A stretch of 7,601 nucleotides of DNA from Akkermansiaceae bacterium (GCA_023301645.1 JALZUH010000025.1:1-7601), one strand, 5' to 3'; positions 1-6,113 are shown, counted from the stretch's first letter. The notes: generated from the sequence alone by a model not told the origin. A program made the numbers and translations.

Positions 1-118
1 GCAGCTCGCCACATGCACCTAGCTAGCGTGGTAAAGAGCACAAAACAACCACTAAGAATAGTTGTTACCCACAGAAAGCACAATCACACTCCTCAAATCA
101 CCATTTCTAACTAAACTG

Positions 119-137
119 TCATAGCCATTCATAGCCA
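119..137. repeat. Two direct copies of a 9-bp word in the kinase leader
   Basis: The word tcatagcca occurs at 119-127 and again at 129-137, a 10-bp period that matches about one helical turn. It lies about 90-105 bp upstream of the kinase start. Such spacing is compatible with a tandem binding site for a regulator, but two copies of a 9-mer can also arise by a small local duplication. The rest of 1-224 shows no convincing gene and no clear sigma-70 promoter. A TATTAG box at 210-215 lies 9 nt before the ATG, with only a weak -35 partner. Confidence 0.35.
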
Positions 138-224
138 ATGCATAAAGAATGAGAAATTCATGAAATTGATCATTGCCGCCAGAGGAAATTAGTCGAATAC
201 TCCGATCAATATTAGATATTGCAT

Positions 225-2666
225 ATGAGTAAAGATCGCTACGAAATCATCGAGAAAATAGGACAAGGAGGAGTGGGTGCTGTCTACAAGGCGCTAGATA
301 CTCAGCTCAATCGTGAAGTAGCTGTCAAGCGCGTCATTATTGAAGAAGGTGCACCCGATAGCGAAGAATCTGCTCGAAATCTCCTGCAAGAGGCGACATC
401 CCTAGGAGCACTACAGCACCCGCACATCGTAACTGTTTACGATTCAGGTATGGACGAAGATGGCCCATTCCTCATCATGGAGCTCATCAAGGGTAGAACA
501 CTCGATGAAATGGTAGAACGCGGCACCCTCACATGGGATGACATCTACGAAGTAGCACTACAAACTCAAGAAGCGCTCATCGCCGCACAAGACCTCAATC
601 TCGTTCACCGAGATCTTAAGCCCGGTAACATCATGGTCTGCTGGCTTGCATCAGGTAAGTTCCAAGTGAAGATCGTAGACTTCGGACTCGCAAAATTCTC
701 CGCCGCCCCGTCGCTTCAAACGATTGATCACGGTGATGCTGTTTTCGGCTCCATCTTCTTCATGGCTCCAGAGCAGTTCGAACGGACTCCTCTCGACCAG
801 CGAACTGACATGTATGCGATGGGCTGTATTTACTACTATGCTCTCACAGCCGAATACCCCTTTAATGGTGAATCTGCAGCTGCAGTCATGGCTAGCCATC
901 TTCAGCACAGCGTAACTCACCTTAGAGAAGTTAGACCAGACATTCCAGGATGGGCCGCCGACTGGATTATGTGGCACATGGAAAGAAAAATGGACGATCG
1001 TCCAGCTAGCGCCCGTGCTGCGCTAGAGCAACTACTCGTTCTCAAAAAACAAGCCGCAGAATACGGTGACTCTGCCGTCAGCACATCACTGGTTGCAGCC
1101 AGTCAGCCTGCTGCCACTCCAAGCCCAGCAGCACCTAAGTTCAACTTTGGTGCAGATAATACTGTAGCAGCACCAGTAGCAGCGATGGAACCAACTCAAG
1201 CAGTAGGAACCGTGCACCAAGATAGTGAATCGACAGCTCCAGTGAGTATCGTATCGCCCAATACAGAAGCGGTCAACCCACACACACAGGCACAAAAAAC
1301 ATTCAACCAATATACAGCTGTCGTCACACAGCAAGTTCATGCAACTCCTGCTGCCACCGTCCCACTGGCGACACCAGCACCCGCTCTCCAAGCGGCCGTC
1401 AATCCAGCTGCACAAGGACAAGGACAAGCACAAGCACAATTCCAACCTCAAATCCAAGGTCAAGTAGCCGCTGCGGCTCCAGCTCAGACTGCAGGAGCAG
1501 CTCAACCAATAGCACCAGTTTCAGCTCCTAAACGCGGCTTATCTAAGCCAGCAAAGATTTCTATTATCTTAATTCTTAGCGTCACCACGATTGTTGCCAT
1601 CCTCCTTGTCATAGGTTCGAGCGGCACCAGAAATGAAATCAAAGCCTATAACGCAGCCATTATCAGAGCTGAAGCACTCGAAAAAGATGAAAAGCTCGAC
1701 GAAGGACTCACTGTCACAAGACCTGAGCTTGACGCTCTACTTAACCAGAGCACCAGTATTGAAGAGAACCAACAACGCTTCCTCCTACGCAAGAGCTTAG
1801 CTTACGCACAAGGGGACAGCTTTGATGCAGATGCCGTCATTGTCGACTTTGTCACTAATGAGCCTATCGACAGCTCAGTTCGCGAAAGCCTGCTCAATAT
1901 CGTCATGGTAACGCGTAAGAACCCAAGTAATATTCAACCATTACTTAACTATTCAGAAATCACAGACGATACTGATTTAGCGGTCGCTGCTATTCATGCG
2001 GCCAAAGCAAATGTTGACCCTGAAAATCCCGATGAACACTTCACCGACTTCCTCGACTTACTCAATAACACCGATGATACCAGCCTGCTCACTGCCTTAG
2101 AAAAAGTATCCAGTGATATAGTCGCAGAATCCGATAATAAAGCCTCCTTTAACTCGGCTATTCTCAAGTCCTACAAGTCATCTATTAACAAGAACACTAA
2201 GCACGCACTCCTGCGACTATCTGGATCTGTAGGAACAGAAGAAGCAGGTGCCATTGTTGTTGAAGCTATCAATTCAGATGACCCAACTGTCACACGCGCC
2301 GCTATCTCAGCAATGAGCAAATGGCCTAGCGACGGGCTACTTGACTCACTCACCGAATACATTGGCACAGCAACCAATGAACCTCTGAGAGCTAGCGCCT
2401 TTGATGCAGCCTTTAAGGTAATAGCTAGTAAAAGAGAGCGCTCAGCAGAGCAGCACAAAGAAAATATTGAAACCCTCCAAGGTCTAACTACTTCGAACAA
2501 AGAAGATTTTAAAATCATCCTGCTAACATCACGTAGAACTGAGCCGTGGGCAGTCGCCATCATCGAGGGCTACATCAAAGGGAGTAATGCAACCCTTGCT
2601 AAACAAGCTAAACAAGCCAAAACCAGTGCTGCAAGAGCAAGGGCAAAGGCCAAAAATTCTAAATAA
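225..2666 (+). CDS. Transmembrane serine/threonine protein kinase with HEAT-like C-terminal domain
   Basis: This is a Hanks-type Ser/Thr protein kinase of 813 residues, predicted to sit in the inner membrane and phosphorylate proteins on the cytoplasmic side. The kinase domain spans about residues 6-275. It has a Gly-rich loop GQGGVG (13-18), the ATP-binding lysine in VAVK (Lys35), a probable helix-C Glu56, the catalytic HRDLKPGN (128-135, Asp130), DFG (152-154) and APE (181-183), so it should be active. Residues about 285-442 are an Ala/Pro/Gln-rich linker. A single membrane helix (about 445-464) follows, then about 350 mostly helical residues with a HEAT-like stretch near 660-735 and a Lys/Ala-rich tail. 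No PASTA repeats are seen. ATG at 225 is preferred; a TTG at 219 in frame would add only two residues. No Shine-Dalgarno sequence is evident. The substrate and signal are unknown. Confidence 0.93.
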   Translation: MSKDRYEIIEKIGQGGVGAVYKALDTQLNREVAVKRVIIEEGAPDSEESARNLLQEATSLGALQHPHIVTVYDSGMDEDGPFLIMELIKGRTLDEMVERGTLTWDDIYEVALQTQEALIAAQDLNLVHRDLKPGNIMVCWLASGKFQVKIVDFGLAKFSAAPSLQTIDHGDAVFGSIFFMAPEQFERTPLDQRTDMYAMGCIYYYALTAEYPFNGESAAAVMASHLQHSVTHLREVRPDIPGWAADWIMWHMERKMDDRPASARAALEQLLVLKKQAAEYGDSAVSTSLVAASQPAATPSPAAPKFNFGADNTVAAPVAAMEPTQAVGTVHQDSESTAPVSIVSPNTEAVNPHTQAQKTFNQYTAVVTQQVHATPAATVPLATPAPALQAAVNPAAQGQGQAQAQFQPQIQGQVAAAAPAQTAGAAQPIAPVSAPKRGLSKPAKISIILILSVTTIVAILLVIGSSGTRNEIKAYNAAIIRAEALEKDEKLDEGLTVTRPELDALLNQSTSIEENQQRFLLRKSLAYAQGDSFDADAVIVDFVTNEPIDSSVRESLLNIVMVTRKNPSNIQPLLNYSEITDDTDLAVAAIHAAKANVDPENPDEHFTDFLDLLNNTDDTSLLTALEKVSSDIVAESDNKASFNSAILKSYKSSINKNTKHALLRLSGSVGTEEAGAIVVEAINSDDPTVTRAAISAMSKWPSDGLLDSLTEYIGTATNEPLRASAFDAAFKVIASKRERSAEQHKENIETLQGLTTSNKEDFKIILLTSRRTEPWAVAIIEGYIKGSNATLAKQAKQAKTSAARARAKAKNSK
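1413..1436 (+). repeat. Four 6-nt tandem units coding Gln-Gly/Gln-Ala in the kinase linker
   Basis: Two copies of caagga are followed by two copies of caagca, in frame with the kinase gene. They encode Gln-Gly twice and Gln-Ala twice (about residues 397-404), followed by further Gln-alternating residues. Because the unit is a multiple of three, slippage would change linker length by two residues without a frameshift. The stretch lies in the disordered juxtamembrane linker. Confidence 0.8.
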
Positions 2667-2689
2667 ATCAATGATAAGCTCAGGCTATA

Positions 2690-2727
2690 GCGGTGAAGAC
2701 GTAGTTTAAACTCACACTCCTCACCGC
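2690..2727. other. Inverted repeat between kinase and rluD
   Basis: Arms gcggtga (2690-2696) and tcaccgc (2721-2727) are perfectly complementary over 7 bp with a 24-nt spacer. Outside them, agct (2677-2680) and agct (2731-2734) can pair, so a longer imperfect stem is possible. The spacer contains the 10-bp palindrome agtttaaact (2703-2712). No T-run follows on the plus strand, so this is not a classic intrinsic terminator. It could be a weak terminator, an operator or a chance structure in the 133-nt gap. Confidence 0.3.
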
Positions 2728-2799
2728 CCAAGCTGACTAGTCTGATATTTAACACTCATTATCATACCACCCCATCGGCCAAACAACTCATACTTCAGC

Positions 2800-3741
2800 G
2801 TGAATATTGACGTAGACTGCCAAAGCCCGCAGCGTATTGACCAGTATCTGGTAACTAAGCTACCAGAGCTCTCACGCTCACGTATACAGGCTTTACTCAA
2901 GTCGGGTGACATTCTCCTTAATGGAGCACCGGCAAAGGCAAAACAAAACATCACTCACGGCGACGAGATCTCGATCTCCATCCCTGAGCCCGAGCCCGAA
3001 GAAGCCCAGCCACAAGATATCCCTCTAGCTGTGCTCTATGAAGATGACGATATCATCGTCATCAATAAAGCCCACGGAATGGTCGTTCACCCAGCAGCGG
3101 GCAATGCCGACGGAACACTCGTTAACGCCCTCCTCTACCACTGTAAGGGTAAGCTAGCTGACATTGCAGGCGATGCTCGCCCCGGTATTGTGCATCGACT
3201 CGATAAGGACACCTCGGGCTGTATTATCGCTGCCAAGAGTAATCTAGCCCATACCTCCCTGTGCCAGCAATTCGCCGACAGAACGAATCAAAAACGCTAC
3301 CTCACAGTCGTCCAAAGCCCACCTAGCAAGCACGAAGACCGCATTTTCACCAACATCGGTAGACATCCTGTCAACCGTATGAAAATGGCCGTAGTCAATC
3401 CCGGCAGTGGTAAGTCCGCCATGACAGACTACCGCGTCATCCATGAAGCCGACGACGGCACATGCCTCATCCTCTGTGACCTTCATACTGGACGCACCCA
3501 CCAGATTCGAGTGCATATGATGCATATTGGCACACCTATACTCGCTGACCCCATCTATGCTAAGCCATCACGCCAAGTCGTCCAGACAGGCAGGCTCATG
3601 CTCCACGCATGGCAGCTCACTATCAATCATCCACGCACAGGAGAGGAAATAAGCTTTCAGGCACCACTTCCCGAAGAGTATCAGCCGTGGACAGAAGCCC
3701 CAGACAGCAAGCTGACCCTTGATGCACTATCCAATCTTTAA
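2800..3741 (+). CDS. rluD: RluD-type 23S rRNA pseudouridine synthase
   Basis: The product is a 313-residue RluA-family enzyme that isomerises uridine to pseudouridine in RNA. The best-known member, RluD, modifies helix 69 of 23S rRNA (E. coli U1911, U1915, U1917). An N-terminal S4 RNA-binding domain covers about residues 10-60 (Gln-Arg-Ile-Asp-Gln-Tyr start, then the Ser-Arg-Ser-Arg-Ile helix). The catalytic domain follows, with NKAHGMVVHP (89-98), the signature HRLDKDTSG (132-140, catalytic Asp135) and a later TGRTHQIRVHM motif. Length is close to E. coli RluD (about 326). The start is GTG at 2800; no ATG, GTG or TTG lies between it and the in-frame stop at 2743, and it places the S4 domain correctly. 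No Shine-Dalgarno is visible. An S4 domain plus RluD-like length favours RluD, but RluC-like or other family specificity cannot be excluded from sequence alone. Confidence 0.9.
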   Translation: MNIDVDCQSPQRIDQYLVTKLPELSRSRIQALLKSGDILLNGAPAKAKQNITHGDEISISIPEPEPEEAQPQDIPLAVLYEDDDIIVINKAHGMVVHPAAGNADGTLVNALLYHCKGKLADIAGDARPGIVHRLDKDTSGCIIAAKSNLAHTSLCQQFADRTNQKRYLTVVQSPPSKHEDRIFTNIGRHPVNRMKMAVVNPGSGKSAMTDYRVIHEADDGTCLILCDLHTGRTHQIRVHMMHIGTPILADPIYAKPSRQVVQTGRLMLHAWQLTINHPRTGEEISFQAPLPEEYQPWTEAPDSKLTLDALSNL

Positions 3742-3747
3742 GAAACC

Positions 3748-4011
3748 ATGAATGACCAATCTCTCATCGAATCGCTCTTACCCGCTGTCGAAGAACAGCT
3801 CGAATCCCCACAGACACCCTACGTCAAAAAGGCCTTCACAAGACTAGTAGAACAAGAAGACATTTCTCCCAATGAAGCCAAAGAGCTCATCGCCCTAGCC
3901 CTAGCCGATGAGTCAAACCGTATGTTCATCGACAAGCGTGACTTCGACGTAAAAAGATACCAAGAGCTCCTCAATGAGCTCCCCGGAGAAGAAGAGGGCG
4001 AAGAAGCCTAG
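3748..4011 (+). CDS. Small acidic protein of unknown function, downstream of rluD
   Basis: This encodes 87 residues with no recognised domain name, signal peptide or membrane segment. It is predicted to be helical, soluble and cytoplasmic, ending in a strongly acidic tail rich in Glu (about residues 79-87). The middle has the pattern Leu-Val-Glu, Ile-Ser-Pro-Asn-Glu-Ala, Ile-Ala-Leu-Ala-Leu, then Asp-Phe-Asp-Val-Lys-Arg-Tyr and Leu-Leu-Asn-Glu-Leu-Pro. A similar 'Ser-x-x-Glu-Ala ... Phe-Asp-x-x-Arg-Tyr ... Leu-Pro' arrangement recurs in small uncharacterised bacterial proteins as I remember them; this is recollection, not a search. The ATG is 6 nt after the rluD stop, which strongly suggests co-transcription, and the only ribosome-binding hint is a weak AAGAA just upstream. 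The function is unknown. Confidence 0.8.
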   Translation: MNDQSLIESLLPAVEEQLESPQTPYVKKAFTRLVEQEDISPNEAKELIALALADESNRMFIDKRDFDVKRYQELLNELPGEEEGEEA

Positions 4012-4028
4012 CCCCTTCATAAAAGGGC
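4011..4028. repeat. 18-nt hairpin-like element, copy 1, at the 3' end of the small acidic gene
   Basis: The 18-nt sequence starting at the last base of the TAG stop matches 16 of 18 positions with the hairpin at 6096-6113. In this copy the stem is imperfect: ccctt (4013-4017) can pair with aaggg (4023-4027), or gccc with gggc at the outer ends. It lies between two convergent genes and could help end transcription from both sides, but there is no T-run after it on either strand. Confidence 0.45.
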
Positions 4029-4033
4029 CCCCG

Positions 4034-4300
4034 CTACGCATAAAAGTCAATGCAGGCATCAGGGTGTGACGTGACCGCACTTGGCTCTGTCCTGCTCATG
4101 ATCTCGCTCAGTGGAAGCGAGGCAAGACGAGCAAAACTGGCAGCGTCAGTCGAAGGCCTTAGCTGCACCCTACTCTTAATCACATCGGGCAAGGAAACCC
4201 CCTGCCTGTATGCTTCATTCCGAAGCGTGTGATAGAGAGCCGTAGGAATTGTCAACGTTAGTTGCTTGGTAGATTCATCATTCATAACGAGCCAGAGCAT
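4034..4300 (-). CDS. Small ribbon-helix-helix-like protein (possible DNA-binding protein or orphan antitoxin)
   Basis: This encodes 88 residues from ATG at 4300, or 83 if the in-frame ATG at 4285 is used. The N-terminal half reads like a ribbon-helix-helix (Arc/CopG/MetJ fold) domain. There is a short strand with alternating hydrophobics (Leu-Thr-Leu-Thr-Ile-Pro, about residues 14-19), a helix through Leu-Tyr-His-Thr-Leu-Arg-Asn-Glu-Ala, a Gly-Val-Ser-Leu-Pro turn, and a second helix Asp-Val-Ile-Lys-Ser-Arg-Val. Proteins of this fold bind DNA as dimers and often act as antitoxins with a C-terminal toxin-binding tail. The tail here (residues about 50-88) is unassigned. No toxin gene adjoins: upstream is the ABC-F gene and downstream the convergent small gene. 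The fold is inferred from pattern only, and that the gene is real is likely but not certain. Confidence 0.62.
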   Translation of the reverse strand: MLWLVMNDESTKQLTLTIPTALYHTLRNEAYRQGVSLPDVIKSRVQLRPSTDAASFARLASLPLSEIMSRTEPSAVTSHPDACIDFYA

Positions 4301-4308
4301 GCCGACTC

Positions 4309-4338
4309 ATTATGAAACCCTGATGAAGTCTCTATGAA
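4309..4338 (-). promoter_or_regulatory. Possible promoter for the ribbon-helix-helix-like gene
   Basis: On the minus strand a TTCATA box (4333-4338) and a CATAAT box (4309-4314, five of six matches to TATAAT) are separated by 18 nt. The -10-like box ends 8 nt before the ATG at 4300, so a transcript from it would have almost no leader if the upstream ATG is used, or about 15 nt if the ATG at 4285 is used. The -35 match is weak and abuts the T-tail of the ABC-F terminator. Confidence 0.22.
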
Positions 4339-4358
4339 AATTGGGTGAATAATCACCC
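4337..4358 (-). terminator. Probable intrinsic terminator after the ABC-F gene
   Basis: On the minus strand, 15 nt after the ABC-F stop codon, GGGTGA (4358-4353) and TCACCC (4348-4343) form a 6-bp stem with a 4-nt loop. AATTTTC follows. The stem is short but GC-containing, and the T-run is on the right side for a transcript coming from the ABC-F gene. It separates that gene from the ribbon-helix-helix-like gene. Confidence 0.5.
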
Positions 4359-4373
4359 TGCTAGTCAAAATCA

Positions 4374-5978
4374 CTACTTGATGACAGCACTACGGTCGTC
4401 ATCCAAGCCTGACTTCTCAAGGTAGTAGTCATAGCCACCTGCATAGCGAGTTAAGTTACCCGCATCGACGTGGAGTGTCGTCTCAGCTAGATTACGAATG
4501 AAGTGCACATCGTGAGAAATGAAGACGAGCGTTCCTTCGTAATGCTTCAAGGCTTGGAGAAGTGCCTCGATAGAAATAATGTCTAAGTGTGTTGTCGGCT
4601 CATCCATCAGTAGTAAGTTAGGTGGATTGACGAGGAATTTCACGAGATTGAGACGTGACTTCTCACCACCCGATAGCACGCGGACTTTTTTATGAACATC
4701 AGCACGGCGGAAGAGGAATGAGCCAAGAATGGAGCGAGCCTCCTCTTCGCGCATGTCACCACCACTGGCCATAACCTCCTCGATGACAGTATTACTCTCA
4801 TCCATCGACAGAGTGCGGTGCTGTGAGTAGTAGCCGAGCTTGGTATTATGACCTGCTTTACGTGTGCCTTCGTCGAATTCTAACTCACCAGCAAGGATCT
4901 TAAGGAGAGTCGACTTACCCGCACCGTTTGGTCCGACAAGCACCATGCGATCACCACGTTCTACAGTAAGGTCTAGGCTCTTATAGATGACCTTCTCACC
5001 GTATGCCTTGGATACCTTCTCTAGCTCGATGACCTTTTGGTTCGAGCGAGTTGGCTGAGGGAAGTTAAACTTAAAGACCTTACGCGGGGCAATTGGCTTC
5101 GGTAATCTTACGATTTTCTCTAGTGTTTTTACACGTGACTGCACCTGAGCCGCCTTTGAAGTCACAGAGCGGAAACGATCAATAAACTCCTGCACGCGCT
5201 CGATTTCCTTATTCTGGTTACGATACGCCTGCACCTTCTGCGTGTAGCGCTTGTTGCGCTGGTCGAGATAGGACGTGTAGTTGCCTGTGTAGGAAATCAG
5301 CTGCTCTTCATCAATTTCATAAACGGTCTCAATAAGAGCATCCATGAAGAAGCGATCGTGAGAAATCATCAGAATCGCACCTGGGTAGTTTGATAGGTAT
5401 CTTTGGAACCAGATCAAAGCATGAAGGTCAAGGTGGTTGGTAGGCTCATCAAGCATGAGCAAGTCTGGCTCCATCACAAGAAGGCGAGCAAGATGAGCAC
5501 GCATGATCCAACCTCCTGAGAACTCACTAGCTGGTTTATCAAATGAATCTGGCGAATAGCCCAGTCCAGCGAGAATCTTCTTCGCTTTAGGCTCAAGCTG
5601 ATAGCCATTGGCTGAGTCGAATACATCCTGCGCAGCATGATACTCTGGAGAAGCCGTCGTGCCTGCTTTTTCGTGCTCGCGAATGTGCTTAATGGCCGTT
5701 GCTAACTCAGGAGTAATACCGATAGCTAGCTCAAGAATTGTTTCATCACCCGGGTCACCAGCTTCCTGAGCGAGGTAGCCTGTCACAGCGTAATCGTCGC
5801 GATCGACAGCTCCTGTGTCCGCCTCAAGTTCTCCAAGAATCATCTTAAAGAGAGTCGACTTACCTGCACCGTTAGGACCGACAAGAGCAACGCGCTCTCC
5901 CCAGTTGATAGTCATATCCGCATCTTCAAAAAGTGTGCGTCCGCCAAGTGCCTTAGTGAGTTTTCGTATAATGAGCAT
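4374..5978 (-). CDS. ABC-F family ATPase (ribosome-associated translation factor type)
   Basis: The product has 534 residues with two ATP-binding cassettes and no membrane segment, the hallmark of ABC-F proteins that act in the ribosomal E-site. Cassette 1 has Walker A GPNGAGKST (34-42), Q-loop Gln71, signature SGGW (154-157), Walker B ending Asp177-Glu178 and switch His207. The charged linker (about 238-310) corresponds to the P-site tRNA interaction motif. Cassette 2 has Walker A at 349-357, Q-loop Gln386, signature SGGEK (436-440), Walker B Asp459-Glu460 and His489. All catalytic residues are intact. There is no long C-terminal coiled coil as in Uup. The SGGW form of the first signature resembles the YheS/YbiT/Uup side of the family, but I cannot assign a subfamily. 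A housekeeping translation role is more likely than antibiotic resistance. ATG at 5978 sits correctly before the first beta strand. Confidence 0.92.
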   Translation of the reverse strand: MLIIRKLTKALGGRTLFEDADMTINWGERVALVGPNGAGKSTLFKMILGELEADTGAVDRDDYAVTGYLAQEAGDPGDETILELAIGITPELATAIKHIREHEKAGTTASPEYHAAQDVFDSANGYQLEPKAKKILAGLGYSPDSFDKPASEFSGGWIMRAHLARLLVMEPDLLMLDEPTNHLDLHALIWFQRYLSNYPGAILMISHDRFFMDALIETVYEIDEEQLISYTGNYTSYLDQRNKRYTQKVQAYRNQNKEIERVQEFIDRFRSVTSKAAQVQSRVKTLEKIVRLPKPIAPRKVFKFNFPQPTRSNQKVIELEKVSKAYGEKVIYKSLDLTVERGDRMVLVGPNGAGKSTLLKILAGELEFDEGTRKAGHNTKLGYYSQHRTLSMDESNTVIEEVMASGGDMREEEARSILGSFLFRRADVHKKVRVLSGGEKSRLNLVKFLVNPPNLLLMDEPTTHLDIISIEALLQALKHYEGTLVFISHDVHFIRNLAETTLHVDAGNLTRYAGGYDYYLEKSGLDDDRSAVIK

Positions 5979-5984
5979 GCCGCG

Positions 5985-6013
5985 CTCATAAGGTGATACC
6001 GCGCACTTGTCAC
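5985..6013 (-). promoter_or_regulatory. Possible promoter of the ABC-F gene
   Basis: On the minus strand GTGACA (6013-6008, five of six to TTGACA) and TATGAG (5990-5985, four of six to TATAAT) are exactly 17 nt apart. The -10-like box ends only 6 nt before the ATG at 5978, so transcription would start at about the start codon and give a leaderless message. It lies just past the T-rich tail of the SulP terminator, where a promoter for the next gene would be expected. Confidence 0.3.
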
Positions 6014-6025
6014 CCCTAAAGCTCT

Positions 6026-6059
6026 AATAAAGACCCACTATAGTCCTGCTATAGTGGGT
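6026..6059 (-). terminator. Strong hairpin with T-rich tail: terminator after the SulP gene
   Basis: Positions 6033-6043 and 6049-6059 form a perfect 11-bp stem (acccactatag / ctatagtgggt) around a 5-nt loop. Read on the minus strand, CTTTATT follows at 6032-6026. This fits a Rho-independent terminator for the SulP gene that ends at 6122. On the plus strand the stem is followed by aaaacg, so termination in that direction is unlikely. It isolates the ABC-F gene from SulP. Confidence 0.65.
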
Positions 6060-6069
6060 AAAACGACCT

Positions 6070-6087
6070 GCAGCTTTACTCAGCTGC
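6070..6087. other. Second hairpin downstream of SulP
   Basis: gcagct (6070-6075) and agctgc (6082-6087) are perfectly complementary over 6 bp around a 6-nt loop. It sits between the strong terminator hairpin and the 18-nt hairpin at 6096. Together the three stems cover most of 6033-6113. It has no T-run of its own and may be an accessory 3'-end structure or chance. Confidence 0.35.
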
Positions 6088-6095
6088 TATGGAAT

Positions 6096-6113
6096 GCCCC
6101 TTCATACAGGGGC
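6096..6113. repeat. 18-nt hairpin element, copy 2, at the 3' end of the SulP gene
   Basis: gcccct (6096-6101) and aggggc (6108-6113) form a perfect 6-bp stem with a 6-nt loop, starting 8 nt beyond the SulP stop codon on the minus strand. The 18 nt are identical to 4011-4028 except at two positions, and the first 11 bases match exactly. The change of one position in the right arm makes this copy a perfect stem, whereas the other copy carries a mismatch. Confidence 0.5.

Noticed and set aside
1..114. Open plus-strand frame from the left edge to a TAA at 112-114
   Set aside because: It is only 37 codons with unremarkable composition and no recognisable protein motif; it could be the tail of an upstream gene but cannot be supported.
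219..224. TTG start two codons before the kinase ATG
   Set aside because: It adds only two residues and has no ribosome-binding site; ATG at 225 is the simpler start.
651..1505. Antisense open frames inside the kinase gene (651-977, 1086-1505)
   Set aside because: They lie opposite a well-supported kinase; the second is rich in Cys, Trp and Ser because it mirrors the Ala/Pro/Gln-rich linker. Similar antisense frames at 2171-2563 and 3244-3525 and in the SulP gene are also shadows.
2570..2954. Minus-strand open frames spanning the kinase end and rluD start
   Set aside because: They overlap two convincing genes and the intergenic inverted repeat, with no protein motif.
4050..4232. Plus-strand 60-codon open frame opposite the ribbon-helix-helix-like gene, considered as a possible toxin
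   Set aside because: It is fully antisense to a better candidate and has no toxin-like features.
3748..4285. Similar beginnings (Met-Asn-Asp-Gln/Glu-Ser) of the two small convergent genes
   Set aside because: The similarity stops after five residues and the rest of the proteins are unrelated, so chance is the best explanation.
4374..5978. ABC-F gene as an antibiotic-resistance determinant
   Set aside because: Nothing in the linker or context points to resistance; ordinary chromosomal neighbours and the SGGW signature fit a housekeeping ABC-F protein better.
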